The notes under the pieces are model-generated. The model was given only the letters and a program-made list of their open reading frames with translations. It was not told where the DNA came from and ran no database searches. A program made the position numbers and the translations under genes. From NCBI RefSeq assembly GCF_003050865.1, contig NZ_QAOK01000028.1, forward strand, positions 1 through 38,906: a DNA stretch of 38,906 nt, in the 5' to 3' direction. This document shows positions 7,608-15,304 of this stretch, piece by piece (within the stretch, counting starts at the first letter, position 1; each line of letters begins with the position of its first letter). The stretch is from Nitrosospira multiformis (GTDB lineage Bacteria; Pseudomonadota; Gammaproteobacteria; Burkholderiales; Nitrosomonadaceae).

Positions 7608-7718
7608 ATGCGCATCATCTTTGCCCATAACCATCTCTCGGGAATGAATCCAACCTCGGCTGACCACTGGTGCAGCTGTCTCCAGTCCAATCAGGGGCTA
7701 GTCCATTTTCCTGCTTGA
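7608..7718 (+). pseudogene. RadC/JAB-like remnant
   Basis: The 36-codon frame reads MRIIFAHNHLSGMNPTSADH, which fits the HNH.SG....S.AD metal-binding signature of RadC-family (JAB/MPN) proteins common on mobile elements. The frame stops after about 16 more residues. No N-terminal helix-hairpin-helix part was found upstream. Confidence 0.45.
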
Positions 7719-7806
7719 ATTGTTTCTCCTTGCATTCCCTTGAATCTCCACTATTTTTTAATCATGAGGCATCAGGTTAAGCTGGAACTGACAGGAGACG
7801 GGGACT

Positions 7807-8043
7807 ATGCAAACTCGACACATATACCTAAAAATCGAGGAAATACCCAATTACAGTCCCGTTGCACCGGACGATGCGGAGCATCACAAGCACCGTCTCG
7901 ACTGCATGAGGAACATGGGGCATGAGGATGCCACTATTCCCCAGGCAGAAGTGGATCGGCGCACGCTCAACGCCCTGGTCTACCGGGAATACCTGGATGG
8001 AGCCTATACCATCCTCAAGAACGATCCCCTCATTGCGCTTTAA
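7807..8043 (+). CDS. Small hypothetical protein, 78 aa
   Basis: Starts at an ATG with GGAG 9 bases upstream. It is charged and soluble (MQTRHIYLKIEEIPNYSPVA, later DDAEHHKHRLDCMRNMGHED), with a His/Cys/Asp-rich centre that could bind metal. No signal peptide or membrane segment. No family is recognised. It ends 17 bases before the 3' end of the convergent RES toxin gene. Confidence 0.5.
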   Translation: MQTRHIYLKIEEIPNYSPVAPDDAEHHKHRLDCMRNMGHEDATIPQAEVDRRTLNALVYREYLDGAYTILKNDPLIAL

Positions 8044-8059
8044 AGCTCGAATCGTGTCT

Positions 8060-8683
8060 TTACCTCTTTCTGGCACGCGGACCAGGATCGAATTCCACGC
8101 CGATCCGGTATTTCTCGACGAAGCCTGGCCACTCTACATGTTCGGGCAGATCGATGTCGTCGACCACCTTGACCTTGCCCTGTGCCCGCTCGAACAATGC
8201 GATGCTGGTAGAGGGAAAATTGTTGCGCGACGGATAAAGTACTCCGTCGAACAGCGGCACGTGATCGGCATCCAACATCGCATGCAGCCGAGCGGAAACC
8301 CGCTGCGTGTGCGTGTAGTCACGGCTGGCCAATTGCTCTAAGGTCAAACCAAAGTAGCCTGCCATGACGCCTGCGGCTGTGAGGTCCGCCAATTGCAGAG
8401 CGTCCACTACACCGACCGCGCGTACCAGCCGGCTCTGGACTTCAATCAACGTAATCGAGCGTTTGGTGTCCTGGCCCCACTGGTGTTTGTGAAATACCGA
8501 CTCCATCAATGCCGTGGGCAGATCGCGGCCAAGGTAGAGCACACCATAGTTCTTGGCCGGGTCGTCATAGCGGTTCGTGCCATCGCGGCCGTAGTACAGC
8601 GGCGTACCACGGTAGGCAACTCGGCTCACATGCTGAAGTAACTCACGTGAGTCGATGCGCAGCGTGGGAAGCTCGATGCCCAT
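8060..8683 (-). CDS. RES-domain NAD+-degrading toxin
   Basis: 207 residues with the RES-domain pattern: VAYRGTPLYYGRDGTNRYDD with conserved Arg25, YGVLYLGRDLPTALMESVFH with Glu61, and a later Ser-containing stretch (PSRNNFPSTSIALFE). RES toxins fold like ADP-ribosyltransferases and deplete cellular NAD+, causing growth arrest. It is the second gene of a leftward pair. The antitoxin stop and this ATG are 12 bases apart, with AAGGGTGG as ribosome site. The order antitoxin-toxin and the Xre-type partner match the known RES/Xre type II family. Confidence 0.9.
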   Translation of the reverse strand: MGIELPTLRIDSRELLQHVSRVAYRGTPLYYGRDGTNRYDDPAKNYGVLYLGRDLPTALMESVFHKHQWGQDTKRSITLIEVQSRLVRAVGVVDALQLADLTAAGVMAGYFGLTLEQLASRDYTHTQRVSARLHAMLDADHVPLFDGVLYPSRNNFPSTSIALFERAQGKVKVVDDIDLPEHVEWPGFVEKYRIGVEFDPGPRARKR

Positions 8684-8695
8684 GCCACCCTTCCG

Positions 8696-9322
8696 TCAAT
8701 GCACGCCAAGCACATTGAAGACCGCTTTTGCCACTGCATCGACCGAATCGGCAGTCACCACCTCCACCGGCGAACGCCCGGCCAATCCTTCGAGCGGTTC
8801 GGACAGGGCGCGGTACAGCGTCCAGGCATCAACCTCGAGCGCAGCCTGTAGCACGGTCTGGGTCAGTTGCTGTTTCACCGGATCGAGCTGCCAGTCGGGC
8901 AGCCTCTGGCCGCGCGGCCCCACGTTCAGCGCCAACAACCGGCGCGCTTCGATGTCCTTGTAGATCTGCTGGCGCGACTTGTTCGCCAGCCGGGCAAAGT
9001 CAGGTAGCGGCAGGTTATGCGACTGCTCAAAAGCCTCCAACAACAGGGCACGACCCCGCTGGATGTCGGTCTGGGTCGGTACCCAGCTGATGTCGGCACG
9101 CAACGCTGCAGCCTTCCTGGCCAAGGTCTGCTCCACCGTCTCCACTTCGATTTCCATGGACGATGGGAGTTCGATCGACTCAAGGCGTTCCTGCATGAAC
9201 GCTTCCAGTTCGGCTGCAAAGGCCTGAGCATTCCGAATCTCGACGGTATTGGAGAAACGGCGTACTTCATCCAAAGTCACCCTTGGCAGGTGGTTAGCAA
9301 TGAATTCCAAGGTCTTGGGCAT
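8696..9322 (-). CDS. Xre/MbcA/ParS-type antitoxin of the RES pair
   Basis: 208 residues. A helical N-terminal region is followed by a DNA-binding-like segment around 113-140 (LARLANKSRQQIYKDIEARR). The C-terminal toxin-binding domain (about 165-206, TLYRALSEPLEGLAGRSPVE and VVTADSVDAVAKAVFNVLG) is of the DUF2384/MbcA-ParS type. It is longer than the ~150-residue classical Xre antitoxins because of the N-terminal extension. GGGAG lies 6-7 bases before the ATG. The promoter upstream overlaps a perfect inverted repeat, as expected for an autorepressed TA operon. Confidence 0.82.
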   Translation of the reverse strand: MPKTLEFIANHLPRVTLDEVRRFSNTVEIRNAQAFAAELEAFMQERLESIELPSSMEIEVETVEQTLARKAAALRADISWVPTQTDIQRGRALLLEAFEQSHNLPLPDFARLANKSRQQIYKDIEARRLLALNVGPRGQRLPDWQLDPVKQQLTQTVLQAALEVDAWTLYRALSEPLEGLAGRSPVEVVTADSVDAVAKAVFNVLGVH

Positions 9323-9343
9323 GGATAGCTCCCGTTAACAGAT

Positions 9344-9378
9344 GGAGACAATCTAGTCTCCTTTGTCTCTTTTGTCAA
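9344..9378 (-). promoter_or_regulatory. Promoter and operator of the RES/Xre operon
   Basis: On the minus strand a perfect -35 TTGACA (9378-9373) is followed after 17 bases by TAGATT (9355-9350) as -10. The -10 is the spacer of a perfect inverted repeat GGAGAC-6-GTCTCC (9344-9361). Binding there would block RNA polymerase. The antitoxin ATG is at 9322. Confidence 0.7.
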
Positions 9379-9813
9379 TTATGACAACGCACACCGTCAA
9401 ATGGGAACGGACCAGCATCCGATTGGTTCTGGTCGCGCTGCTCGGCTTGCCTTACAGGTGTAGCGACCTGCAATTAACAGTGGCCCGATCTCTTATCTTA
9501 TAGATGCCGCAATCTTAATCAGGGCAGATAACTCTCTCTGAAACAGAAGCTTAAGCAGTTATCAACAGACGTATCCCCGCTAATCTTGGAAAACTCGATT
9601 AGCCCGGGATAGTCTGACAGGACGCGAGCCACATCAGGAGCAAGTCGTAACACGAAGCGGCTGAACATAATTGTCGCCGTATGCCCAGCATTCCAGGAGT
9701 GGTAGGGATACTGCTCTGGTTCACGTGGCTTGCCAGTGGCCGCCAGTTCTTGATGAGATGGCCCATTGCATGACCTCAAACTGCTTCTCTACAGAATGGC
9801 ACCCATTGCAGGA
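9379..9813. other. Intergenic debris left of traF
   Basis: No convincing gene. A leftward open frame (9779-9519, 86 codons) has protein-like segments (GHTATIMFSRFVLRLAPDVA) but no recognisable family or clear ribosome site. Its 3' part overlaps the 49-bp repeat. It may be another gene scrap. Confidence 0.45.
9554..9602 (+). repeat. 49-bp direct repeat, right copy
   Basis: Partner of 7371-7419, same orientation, about 82% identical by hand count. Confidence 0.65.
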
Positions 9814-10341
9814 TCAGAATGTCACTACTGGCCGGATCACTCCCCTCACCTGCCCCGCATCCACCGGCCCAAAATAGCGGCCGTCGAATGACGTCCCGCT
9901 CACATCCGACATGAGCAGTAATTCCGATTTGCCAAGCCGGTAGTGATTAAACGAATAGCGCGGCATTATCCTTCCTGCCTTGTCGGTTTCAAGCGGCTTG
10001 CTTAAGGGCAACAGGCTGCCATTGATTCTCAGGCCCTCATCCGTCGAAACAATCCTGTCATTCTCCGTCGCCAGAACCCGTTTCATCATGTATCCGTAAC
10101 CGCCCGGACAGAAGCCGGCGCCGATGTATCCGCGCTCACGCGCCTCATCGAACAGCGCTGTCTGTGGCGGACAGAAAATCACATATTCACCCTTCCCCAC
10201 GGGTGCGTCTGTCAACCGGTAAATTCCGACTGGAATACTCTTCGTCGTATTGACCCGCAGGCCGGCGGCAAAGCAAACCAGGCACACAACCAGGAAACCG
10301 AGTACCCCTCCGATGAATGTGCGGCTAATCCAGAGCACCAT
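9814..10341 (-). CDS. traF: TraF, S26-type conjugal pilin-processing peptidase
   Basis: 175 residues, against ~178 for RP4 TraF. A membrane segment (about 8-27) is followed by TTKSIPVGIY with the catalytic Ser35 and by YMMKRVLA with the general-base Lys87. Box E-like SELLLMSDVSGTSFDGRYFG lies near the C-terminus. In RP4, TraF cyclises the TrbC pilin in the periplasmic membrane face, removing its C-terminal residues. It follows traG leftward with a 10-base gap; the ribosome site is weak, so it may rely on coupling. Two broken copies of its 3' half lie at 2492 and 7192. This copy is intact. Confidence 0.93.
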   Translation of the reverse strand: MVLWISRTFIGGVLGFLVVCLVCFAAGLRVNTTKSIPVGIYRLTDAPVGKGEYVIFCPPQTALFDEARERGYIGAGFCPGGYGYMMKRVLATENDRIVSTDEGLRINGSLLPLSKPLETDKAGRIMPRYSFNHYRLGKSELLLMSDVSGTSFDGRYFGPVDAGQVRGVIRPVVTF

Positions 10342-10351
10342 GAGGTGTTAT

Positions 10352-12226
10352 TCAAACCAGATCTGATAGCCGATCGCTTGTCGTGGGTGCCGGCACTTCC
10401 GCCCTCTTCTGGAAGATGGCATCCTGGAAATAGAGCGGCTGGCGCCCATAGATCGCGGGAAATCCCGCAACATAAATGATCATGTCGCCCGCGCGCTCGA
10501 TCACATCATTCCCGTCTTTCACCCCCTTGACGGGTCCTGGCATGCGCAGGCACTCATCCACGGTCAACAGGGAGCGTTGCACCTCCTGCAGGGTGCGCGA
10601 GGTGTGTTTATCCCCCTTTGTCACCTGCTCTTTGACGATGGTGGTTTGCCCGGTGAGCTTGGAAAGGTGTTCCGCTGTCTCCACCCGGTTGGGGGGGAAG
10701 GCGTTCTGGATGTGGCAGTTGGAGGTGATGGACTCATCCTGCCCATAGCCGGTCCTCGACGACTTGAGCTGGTTGATGTCCTGGCAGATGAGATAACACT
10801 TGATGCCGTAGCCCGCGAGGAAAGCCAGGGATTCCTGCAGGATTTCGAGCCGTCCTAAGCTCGGAAATTCATCCAGCATCATCAGCAATCTATGTTTGTA
10901 CACGGGCTTCGGCCTTCCTCCCTCGAATTCGATGCGGTCCGCAAGCAGGCGCACGATCATGTTGAGCAGGATGCGGATCAAGGGTCGCAGCCTTGCCTTG
11001 TCCGTGGGGCGCGTGACAATAAAGAGACTGACCGGATCATCGTGGTGCATGAGGTCGCGTATCCGGAAATGGGAGTCGCTGACGTTCCCGCGCACCACAG
11101 GATCGCGGTAGAGCGAAAGATAGGATTTGGCGGTAGACAGGACCGAGCCTGCCTCCTCCTCTGGCCGATCCATCATGTCACGCCCACTTGCATTCACGAT
11201 CCGGTAGTTCGCCCCAGCAGAAGACGGTGTGGTAAACATTTCCATCCACAATTCTGAAATGTCGCGATTCGGATCGGAGAGCAGGGAATCGATGTCCGAC
11301 AAAGATGGCGTTGTCCCGCCGCCACTTTGGGCCTGGTAGAGCGCGTGCAGGATAAGCCCCACCAGCAGCGCCTGGGCGGACTTCTGCCAATGGCTCTCCA
11401 ATCCTTTTCCATCCGGATCGACGATCAGAGTGGCAAGGTTCTGCACGTCGCCCACCTCGAATTCGGAACCCACCCGGATTTCCTCCAGCGGATTCCAGTG
11501 GGCGCTACCATTTATCGAGGCAGGCTCGAAACGCAACACCCGGTTGCCCGCATATTGCTTCCTCCATCCGGCAGTCAGCTCCCACAGCTCGCCCTTCAGA
11601 TCCGTGATGACGGCACTCTCGCCCCAGGACAGAAGGGTCGGCACGATAAGGCCCACACCCTTGCCTGAGCGCGTGGGCGCATAGCAGAGCACATGCTCAG
11701 GCCCCTCATGCCGCAGGTAGTACTGCCGCCCCCTTTTGTCGATCCAGGCGCCCACATAGACGCCAGTGGAACGCGATGAAGCATCACCCTGCCCTTTCAG
11801 CATCTCAAGAAATGAGCGGTTGCGAGGCAAGAGCCCTGCGGCAACGATGTCCTTTTTCTCGGCCCAGCGCGCGGAGCCATGCAGCCAGGAGTTCTTTCCG
11901 CTGTCAGTGAGATGCCGCTTCAAGGCCAGAAGCAGGATCAGCCCCAGGGATGCGCTCATCAAAGCCACGCTTCCCGCCATGGAAAACTCGTTCCCATAAC
12001 GGTCCGGCCACAGCTTTGCCCACTCCAGGATTTTCCAGGGAGGGTAGAGAAAGTTCTGATGGGCACCCAGGGCAGCGTGATACTGGAATGCGTGCGCGAA
12101 GTACTGCGTGGCCGCACCCAGGCTCAATGCCAGCACCAGGAGAAAGAGTGCCGCCATCAGGAAGGGGCGGTTTGCGGTGTCTGCCCGGATTTGCGGGCCG
12201 CTGCCATTGTTGCCTCCCGGTTTCAT
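10352..12226 (-). CDS. traG: TraG, type IV coupling protein (VirD4 family)
   Basis: 624 residues (RP4 TraG 635). Two N-terminal membrane segments (about 22-45 and 82-102) anchor it. Walker A is APTRSGKGVG (183-192) and Walker B is LLMMLDEFPSLG (from 447). The family's conserved DLKGELW is at 209-215. It is a hexameric inner-membrane ATPase that links the relaxosome to the Trb channel and pumps the TraI-DNA complex. Its ATG overlaps the end of traI by 4 bases, so the two are translationally coupled. The C-terminal ~30 residues are the variable tail. Confidence 0.96.
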   Translation of the reverse strand: MKPGGNNGSGPQIRADTANRPFLMAALFLLVLALSLGAATQYFAHAFQYHAALGAHQNFLYPPWKILEWAKLWPDRYGNEFSMAGSVALMSASLGLILLLALKRHLTDSGKNSWLHGSARWAEKKDIVAAGLLPRNRSFLEMLKGQGDASSRSTGVYVGAWIDKRGRQYYLRHEGPEHVLCYAPTRSGKGVGLIVPTLLSWGESAVITDLKGELWELTAGWRKQYAGNRVLRFEPASINGSAHWNPLEEIRVGSEFEVGDVQNLATLIVDPDGKGLESHWQKSAQALLVGLILHALYQAQSGGGTTPSLSDIDSLLSDPNRDISELWMEMFTTPSSAGANYRIVNASGRDMMDRPEEEAGSVLSTAKSYLSLYRDPVVRGNVSDSHFRIRDLMHHDDPVSLFIVTRPTDKARLRPLIRILLNMIVRLLADRIEFEGGRPKPVYKHRLLMMLDEFPSLGRLEILQESLAFLAGYGIKCYLICQDINQLKSSRTGYGQDESITSNCHIQNAFPPNRVETAEHLSKLTGQTTIVKEQVTKGDKHTSRTLQEVQRSLLTVDECLRMPGPVKGVKDGNDVIERAGDMIIYVAGFPAIYGRQPLYFQDAIFQKRAEVPAPTTSDRLSDLV

Positions 12227-14289
12227 CGCCGCATTCCTTTCGTCTCCAGCTCCCCGAGCCCCTGAATCCTCCTGATCGAGGCATTCCCGTTGTCGAGGGC
12301 GATGGCCTCACCCCGCTTGCACCCCGACATGCGCGCAATCACATCCGCCCCCACCGGGATCACGGCTATTTCCTCCGTGCTCATTTGTGCCAACAGCAGG
12401 AACTGCCCGTCCACCCGGCGCCAGCCGGCGTAGCGCATGTTAAGGCTCGGTTTCATTTCCCCGAGGACATGGTTTGGGATATCGGGGATTTTCTGCCGCT
12501 TCATTTCCCGCTCCGCGATATAGCGGCGTGCCGCAGTCTCGCCGGCGCTGGGGACCGTGGGGGCGCTGCCGGATGCGCCGTATGCCTCAGATGCCTGGCA
12601 CCGTACTTCCGCTGATCGTATCCCCGCTGCGCCTGCCTTTTCCGCCCTGCCCTGCTCTCCTTTCAACTCTGCCTGCCTCATCCCGTCGAACCGGATATCG
12701 AGCTTAAGCGCCTGAGCCGTGGAGAGGACGCGCTTCCTGAACGCCGCATCGCCTTCGATCTTGATGGATCGCCCGAAGCGCTTCACCGCCATGGCAAGCG
12801 CTATTTCCAGCCCGTCCTGGCGGATAGCCTCCGAGACTTCCAGGCGCTGCCCGCTGTCGCGGATGGCGGATTTGCCCTGCGCGCAGCCCTGGGTATAGAT
12901 AAGCGTGCCCTGCCTGGTGACGCTGTCGATCTTCATCCCATCCATCCCGATTCCGCCGTGGCACGCAAAATCCTTTCTCCCCTGCGGCGCCCTGTCCTGC
13001 TCCACCTCTTCCCGCACGCCCAGCAGGGCATTGGCGCGGCTATTGGCCCGACTGAGGGCAGTCCGCTGCCGCTTTCTTAAGGTCGCCAGCGCCTGTGCGT
13101 CACCCATGGCCGCGCGCTCGGCAAGCCAGTCAAACCAGGACAGGACTCTCGCATGCGAGAATTTTTCCTCATGCGCTGCCCTCTGCCGGGCATGGATGGC
13201 TCCGATATCCTCGCGCAAGGCTAAGCCTGCCTGCCGGTAGAGCATGCGTTTCATGAGCCGGTCGCAATCGAGTTGTTTGATCAGTCCGCGCTTGATCCTC
13301 GCGCGGTCCTTCGCCTGCGACACGAGGGAATGCTTCTGCGCGCGCAGCTCCTGCCGCATTTGCGCCCGCGCGCTGCGCCTGCGCGCCTGTTCTGAGAGAT
13401 AGCGCTGATAGAGCGCGTCCGTGCCGGAATCGCGCGCTATCGGCCGTGGCTGATACGCCCTGTCCACCTTCTCTACTTTCTGTACCTGGCCCTTCTGTCC
13501 CCGGTTCGCCTGCAGCCGCGCAGCAGTTGCATCAAACGGACCGAAGCGCTTTTCGAGCTGAGCCTTGGAGAGGTCACGCGCAATCGAGCTTGCCTTGACC
13601 ATTCGACCTTCCTCGTCACGCACGACCAGCCCGTTGCCCCGCTCCTGCAATGCAAGCCCGTTTCTTCCGAGCGTATCATGCAGTTCCCCCCAGCTTTGCG
13701 CCTGGCGCAGCTCTTCCAGGCACTCGCGCCGGATCCAGCCAAGCAGGCTTTCCACTCCTGCCAGATATTCCACGTCCAGGGCGCGATTACGGGCTCCAGG
13801 AGCGATCGTTTGATGATTGGTATGCATGAGGCCATGGACGTGCTCCAGACGCTCGCAGACGGCCCCCAAAGCCTTGTAATCGCAATAGGGATTGTGGATG
13901 GCAAGTGTCTTTGGATGGATCTTGTTGATGCCCACATGAATGTGCAGGTTGTCGGTGTCGGTGTGCACGGCACTCACGCGCTGGTGCTCGCCGAAACCCA
14001 AGGCAACGCAGACTTCGTCCTCGATGCTGCGCAAGGTCTCCGTCGAAGGGGATTCCCCCGCGGGAAACGAGATCAGGAGGTGATAGGTCTTGTCGCTGCA
14101 GGCGCGCTGGTTTTGCAGCTGGGTGGCAAGCACTTCCAGCACGGCGTCCTGCGCCTCCTGCTGGTGGCAGTTGGTAACCCTGACTTCCCCGATCCTCACC
14201 GCCTTGTCCTTCGCGTGCGTGATGTAGGCCACAAGCTCCTTGAAACTGCTGCGCCTGGCGGACCGCATGGGAATGTGCTTGGCAAGCAT
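12223..14289 (-). CDS. traI: TraI, MOBP relaxase
   Basis: 688 residues. The N-terminus MLAKHIPMRS...YITHAKDKA parallels RP4 TraI, with nicking Tyr22. Motif III HTDTDNLHIHVGINKIHPKT supplies the metal-binding His109, His116 and His118 plus Asp111. The enzyme cleaves oriT at nic and stays bound to the 5' end. The middle is a long Arg/Gln-rich helical region (about 290-420), followed by a segment around 450-545 that resembles the LPD7 domain found after MOBP relaxase domains. It is shorter than RP4 TraI (732). GGGGAGGG just before the ATG is a strong, closely spaced ribosome site. The gene contains one copy of the TCTCGCATGCGAGA palindrome (13147-13160). Confidence 0.95.
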   Translation of the reverse strand: MLAKHIPMRSARRSSFKELVAYITHAKDKAVRIGEVRVTNCHQQEAQDAVLEVLATQLQNQRACSDKTYHLLISFPAGESPSTETLRSIEDEVCVALGFGEHQRVSAVHTDTDNLHIHVGINKIHPKTLAIHNPYCDYKALGAVCERLEHVHGLMHTNHQTIAPGARNRALDVEYLAGVESLLGWIRRECLEELRQAQSWGELHDTLGRNGLALQERGNGLVVRDEEGRMVKASSIARDLSKAQLEKRFGPFDATAARLQANRGQKGQVQKVEKVDRAYQPRPIARDSGTDALYQRYLSEQARRRSARAQMRQELRAQKHSLVSQAKDRARIKRGLIKQLDCDRLMKRMLYRQAGLALREDIGAIHARQRAAHEEKFSHARVLSWFDWLAERAAMGDAQALATLRKRQRTALSRANSRANALLGVREEVEQDRAPQGRKDFACHGGIGMDGMKIDSVTRQGTLIYTQGCAQGKSAIRDSGQRLEVSEAIRQDGLEIALAMAVKRFGRSIKIEGDAAFRKRVLSTAQALKLDIRFDGMRQAELKGEQGRAEKAGAAGIRSAEVRCQASEAYGASGSAPTVPSAGETAARRYIAEREMKRQKIPDIPNHVLGEMKPSLNMRYAGWRRVDGQFLLLAQMSTEEIAVIPVGADVIARMSGCKRGEAIALDNGNASIRRIQGLGELETKGMRR
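13147..13160. promoter_or_regulatory. TCTCGCATGCGAGA palindrome inside traI
   Basis: A perfect 14-bp palindrome. The same word recurs twice in parB (22253-22266 and 22316-22329 within slightly longer palindromes) but there is read in a different codon phase. Candidate protein-binding site. Confidence 0.5.
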
Positions 14290-14309
14290 CCCTCCCCTCC
14301 CCTATTCCT

Positions 14310-14669
14310 CTATCGAGTGAGGACTTTCTGCATGATGGCGCGTATCGCTTCCTGGTTGCGCTCGATCCTGGAGAGGAGCGTGCGCAACTCCTCTGCCCGA
14401 ACGCCCCGCAACCGCTCGTCATTCGTGAGCCACAGCTTGAGCAATCCGCCCAGGCGCCCGAGATCACCGTTGACCCTGGCCAACTCCTCGATGCGCTGGT
14501 AGTCGAGCACGGTATGGACCTCAAAGCCTGCACCCACGCGCAGCAGGAAGGTAGACAGGCTCAAGCCTGCCGCTTTCGCGTTCTCCGCTATCTGCGCTTT
14601 TTCTTCGGGAAGGCAGTACACCTTGATCGGGGTACTGCCCTTGCGCGTGGGCTCCTGCTCCTGTTCCAT
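14310..14669 (-). CDS. traJ: TraJ, oriT-recognition relaxosome protein
   Basis: 119 residues (RP4 TraJ 123). The N-terminal STPIKVYCLPEEKAQIAENA, followed by AGLSLSTFLLRVG, is the ribbon-helix-helix pattern of TraJ/NikA/MobC proteins. The C-terminal half is helical (RLGGLLKLWLTND to the end), as expected for contacts with TraI. TraJ binds the inverted repeat beside nic and recruits the relaxase. GGGGAG lies 3-4 bases before the ATG. It is the first gene of the leftward traJ-I-G-F operon and lies directly beside the oriT it should bind. Confidence 0.92.
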   Translation of the reverse strand: MEQEQEPTRKGSTPIKVYCLPEEKAQIAENAKAAGLSLSTFLLRVGAGFEVHTVLDYQRIEELARVNGDLGRLGGLLKLWLTNDERLRGVRAEELRTLLSRIERNQEAIRAIMQKVLTR

Positions 14670-14748
14670 GCTCTCCCCTGTCGGCGGCGGCAGCCGCGCC
14701 CAATCAGTTTGCCCCGCAGGGCAAGATTCCCGTTGAGCACATCCGTGC

Positions 14749-14816
14749 GAATAAAGGGAAAAGTGAAGGGGGAATGGCCGCTTGCGGGTAGGCCCACTTC
14801 ACATATCTTGCCCTCA
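14749..14816 (+). other. oriT: oriT with nic site, IncP type
   Basis: The sequence GAATAAAGGGAAAAGTGAAG, an inner stem CCGCTTGCGG (14779-14788), then GGCCCACTTCAC and ATATCTTG|CCC follows RP4 oriT step by step. RP4 reads AGTGAAG...GCGGG..GGCC.ACTTCACCTATCCTG|CCC. By analogy nic lies on the + strand between 14810 and 14811. GTGAAG (14763-14768) and CTTCAC (14797-14802) are the outer arms bound by TraJ. The core ATCTTG|C differs from the usual ATCCTG|C by one base. Flanked by traJ and traK, as in RP4. Confidence 0.88.
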
Positions 14817-14899
14817 CTCTCTTCGGAACAAATTTCCAGTGCTCTGAATTCTTTCGGGATTCTTTCAAAGATGTATTGAAGTTAGCAAAAATACTTCGG

Positions 14900-14928
14900 T
14901 TGTGCAACATAAATGTTCGATATATTAT
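14900..14928 (+). promoter_or_regulatory. Promoter of traKLM
   Basis: TTGTGC (14900-14905), a 17-base spacer, then TATTAT (14923-14928, one mismatch to the -10 consensus). The traK ATG is at 14957. The spacer/-10 holds CGATATATT, a word also present in the AT-rich palindrome upstream of ssb. Confidence 0.6.
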
Positions 14929-14956
14929 TGTTAGTAATTCATTAAACTGAACTAAT

Positions 14957-15304
14957 ATGAGCAACCTTTCTTACAGAATATCGGTACGAGTCAGAGACAA
15001 CAGATCCAGCAGGAATGCCCGCAACCTTGCTGCGTTCCTCGCTCAGCGCGATGAGATTCGCAATGCGCTCGAAGACGGGTGGACGGTCTATCAGATTTGG
15101 GAAACTCTTCACGCGGAGCAAAAGATAACGACGAGCTATAACGCATTCTGCAGCCAAGTCAATCGGCTGATTATCAAGCGAGAGGAAACTGCATTACCTA
15201 AGACGAAGAGGGCTTATCAATCACCTTCCCCGCCTCGTCACGCAGCAAATACCGCTGGCTTCACCTTTTCTTCAACCCCTTTAAAAGACGAGGAGATACT
15301 CTGA
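14957..15304 (+). CDS. traK: TraK, oriT-binding protein
   Basis: 115 residues (RP4 TraK 134). The core FLAQRDEIRNALEDGWTVYQ, then IWETLHAEQKITTSYNAFCS and QVNRLI, matches the TraK family. In RP4 this protein binds intrinsically bent DNA in oriT on the traK side of nic and wraps it, aiding relaxosome assembly. The basic N-terminus (RVRDNRSSRNAR) and the disordered Ser/Pro-rich C-terminus fit a DNA-wrapping protein. It is first of the rightward traK-L-M operon, diverging from traJ. Its stop overlaps the traL start (TGATG). Confidence 0.85.
   Translation: MSNLSYRISVRVRDNRSSRNARNLAAFLAQRDEIRNALEDGWTVYQIWETLHAEQKITTSYNAFCSQVNRLIIKREETALPKTKRAYQSPSPPRHAANTAGFTFSSTPLKDEEIL

Noticed and set aside
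9381-9509. 42-codon rightward ORF (MTTHTVKWERTSIRLVLVAL)
   Set aside because: Lies over the RES/Xre upstream region, no ribosome site, no family.
13678-14533. Long ORFs opposite or out of frame with traI/traJ
   Set aside because: Shadows of the high-GC traI and traJ coding sequence; the real frames carry all relaxase and TraJ motifs.
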